This document shows positions 62,696 through 64,000 of a DNA stretch of 64,000 nucleotides, in pieces (position 1 is the first letter of the stretch; the number at the start of each line of letters is the position of its first letter). The position numbers were made by a program, and so were the translations under genes. The notes beneath the pieces were generated by a model, which worked only from the letters and a program-made list of their open reading frames with translations, searched no databases and had not been told where the DNA came from. The stretch is from contig NZ_CP011509.1 in NCBI RefSeq assembly GCF_001027285.1, forward strand, positions 9,696,501 to 9,760,500, given 5' to 3'. The stretch is from Archangium gephyra. GTDB taxonomy: Bacteria > Myxococcota > Myxococcia > Myxococcales > Myxococcaceae.

Positions 62696-64000
62696 TCAGA
62701 AGAGGAAGTCGGTGGTGAGGAAGTCCGACTCCCTGCGGGTGAGGATGGATTGCACCAGTGAGGTGTTCTCGGGCGTCGTCTTCGCCGCGACGAGGGTGCG
62801 AATCGAGAACACCCGCAGCGCATCCGCCACCGACAGCGTGCCCTCCGCGGAGTCCTTGCGGCCATTGAAGGGGAACGTGTCCGGCCCGCGCTGGCACTGG
62901 CAGTTGAGGTTGATGCGGCCCACCTGGTTGGCGAACGCGTCGATGAACCGCCCGATGCGCGCCGAGTCCCGGCCGAAGAGGCTCAACTGCTGGCCGAAGC
63001 TGGAGTTGACGACGAAGCGCACGACCTCCTCGTCGTCGTCGAACACCATCACCGGAATCACCGGGCCGAACTGCTCCTCGTGGGCCAGGCGCATCTCTCC
63101 CGTCACCGGGTACACCACGGCGGGGGAGTAGAACGACTCGCTCGTCCGCCCACCGAGTGGATTGACGACGCGGGCCCCCTTGGCCACGGCGTCGTCGACG
63201 AGTCCCCGCAGGTAGTCCGTCTTGCCGGGCTCGGGCAGGGGGGTGATCGCCACGCCCGGATCCCAGGGCATGCCCGGCTTCAGCCGGTCCACCGCGGCGG
63301 TGAAGCGATCCAGGAACGGCTCGACGATGCGCCGGTGCACCATGAGCAGCTTGAGCGCCGTGCACCGCTGCCCGTTGAAGGACAGCGTGCCCGTGATGCA
63401 CTCCTTCACGGTGTTCTCGAGGTCCGCGTCCTCGAGGATGATGGCCGGGTTCTTCGCGTCCAGCCCGAGCACCGACTTGAGGCGGTGCGGCCGCGGGTGC
63501 ATCCGCTTGAGCTCGCTGGCGCCCCGGTTGGTGCCGATGAAGGCGAAGATGTCCACCTGGCCACTCTCCATCAGCGCGCCCACCGTCTCCCGGCCCCGGC
63601 CGTAGATGATGTTGATGACGCCCGGCGGGAAGCAGTCGCGGAACGCCTCCAGCAGCGGGCGGATGAGCAGCACGCCGAACTTCGCCGGCTTGAAGACGAC
63701 CGCGTTGCCCATGAGCAGGGCGGGAAAGAGCGTGCTGAAGGTCTCGTTGAGCGGGTAGTTGTACGGGCCCATGCACAGCGCCACGCCAATGGGCGCCCGG
63801 CGGATCTGCGCCATGATGCCCTGCTCCTGCACGAAGCGGGACGAGGTGCGGTCGAGCTCCTTGAGCGCGCGGATCGTCTCGACGATGAGCTCCACCGTGC
63901 GGTCGAATTCCTTCTCGGAATCGGCCTGGGTCTTGCCGATCTCCCACATCAGCAGGTTCACCACCGCGGTGCGCTGCGCACGCATCGCCCCGAGGAAGCG
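62696..64000 (-). CDS. GapN-like NADP-dependent aldehyde dehydrogenase (5'-partial)
   Basis: The frame runs off the right edge, so the N-terminal part (roughly 80-90 residues by family length) is missing. The visible ~434 residues match the non-phosphorylating glyceraldehyde-3-phosphate dehydrogenase group: PIGVALCMGPYNYPLNETFS, AVVFKPAKFGVLLIRPLLEA, FIGTNRGASE, the catalytic Cys in FNGQRCTALKLL, EEQFGPVIPVMVFDDDEEVV and NLNCQCQRGPDTFPFNGRKD. The segment that normally reads LELGGKNP reads LGLDAKNPAII here, so the general-base Glu appears to be Gly. This may mark a subfamily with altered chemistry. It converges on the histidine kinase gene with 19 bp between stops. Confidence 0.88.
   Translation of the reverse strand, partial: RFLGAMRAQRTAVVNLLMWEIGKTQADSEKEFDRTVELIVETIRALKELDRTSSRFVQEQGIMAQIRRAPIGVALCMGPYNYPLNETFSTLFPALLMGNAVVFKPAKFGVLLIRPLLEAFRDCFPPGVINIIYGRGRETVGALMESGQVDIFAFIGTNRGASELKRMHPRPHRLKSVLGLDAKNPAIILEDADLENTVKECITGTLSFNGQRCTALKLLMVHRRIVEPFLDRFTAAVDRLKPGMPWDPGVAITPLPEPGKTDYLRGLVDDAVAKGARVVNPLGGRTSESFYSPAVVYPVTGEMRLAHEEQFGPVIPVMVFDDDEEVVRFVVNSSFGQQLSLFGRDSARIGRFIDAFANQVGRINLNCQCQRGPDTFPFNGRKDSAEGTLSVADALRVFSIRTLVAAKTTPENTSLVQSILTRRESDFLTTDFLF

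Overview
The window looks like a chromosomal segment of a myxobacterium, most likely of the Cystobacter/Archangium type (inference). The sequence is very GC-rich. It carries typical myxobacterial markers: a Ser/Thr kinase with TPR repeats translationally coupled to a divergent sigma-70 factor, a TIGR02265/DUF2378 protein, and several conserved orphan proteins. No rRNA, tRNA, CRISPR array, insertion sequence or prophage was seen. Both ends cut genes: a secreted Ig-like/jelly-roll protein on the left and an aldehyde dehydrogenase on the right.

Layout. 0-6 kb: end of a secreted protein, a frameshifted zinc metalloprotease relic between two strong hairpins, then the kinase and sigma pair. 6-12.9 kb: a GH43 glycosidase, a phytanoyl-CoA dioxygenase family protein, galK and galM, a phospholipase D family enzyme and a medium-chain reductase. 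12.9-14 kb: a cationic glycine-zipper protein and an acidic partner of unknown role. 14.3-18.2 kb: a CUT-type TonB-dependent receptor convergent with a GH43 lipoprotein. 18.3-27.8 kb: a cell-wall amidase, a LysE exporter, a TetR repressor divergent from a self-sufficient CYP102-like P450, two small exported proteins and a methyltransferase. 27.8-34.6 kb: a GH43-like enzyme, a complete sugar ABC importer (substrate-binding protein, two permeases, ATPase) in one operon, and a further divergent GH43. This makes the left half strongly devoted to plant-type or other complex carbohydrates: four GH43-fold proteins, a GH16 further right, import genes and the first steps of galactose use.

34.6-47 kb: an SH3-like exported protein followed by a large CHAT protease-like protein with a CpXC zinc ribbon, class II glycyl-tRNA synthetase, then a tight operon of a c-type-heme protein, a PQQ-like propeller, a haem-less cytochrome-like small protein, an MntP-like transporter and a sorbosone-dehydrogenase-like propeller. 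47-48 kb: two tandem very short genes (19 and 29 codons), each with its own ribosome binding site and nearly the same peptide, which I consider the most unusual item. 48-53 kb: an aldonolactone-oxidase-like flavoprotein, an MpaB/Lcp-type oxygenase and a GH16 glucanase. 53-60.3 kb: a TetR regulator divergent from an AtuA / acyl-CoA dehydrogenase / biotin-dependent carboxylase operon for branched acyl-CoA or terpenoid catabolism, with a clear palindromic operator between them. 60.4-64 kb: a membrane sensor histidine kinase and the partial GapN-like dehydrogenase.

All functional assignments come from reading motifs in the translated sequence. No database search was run.
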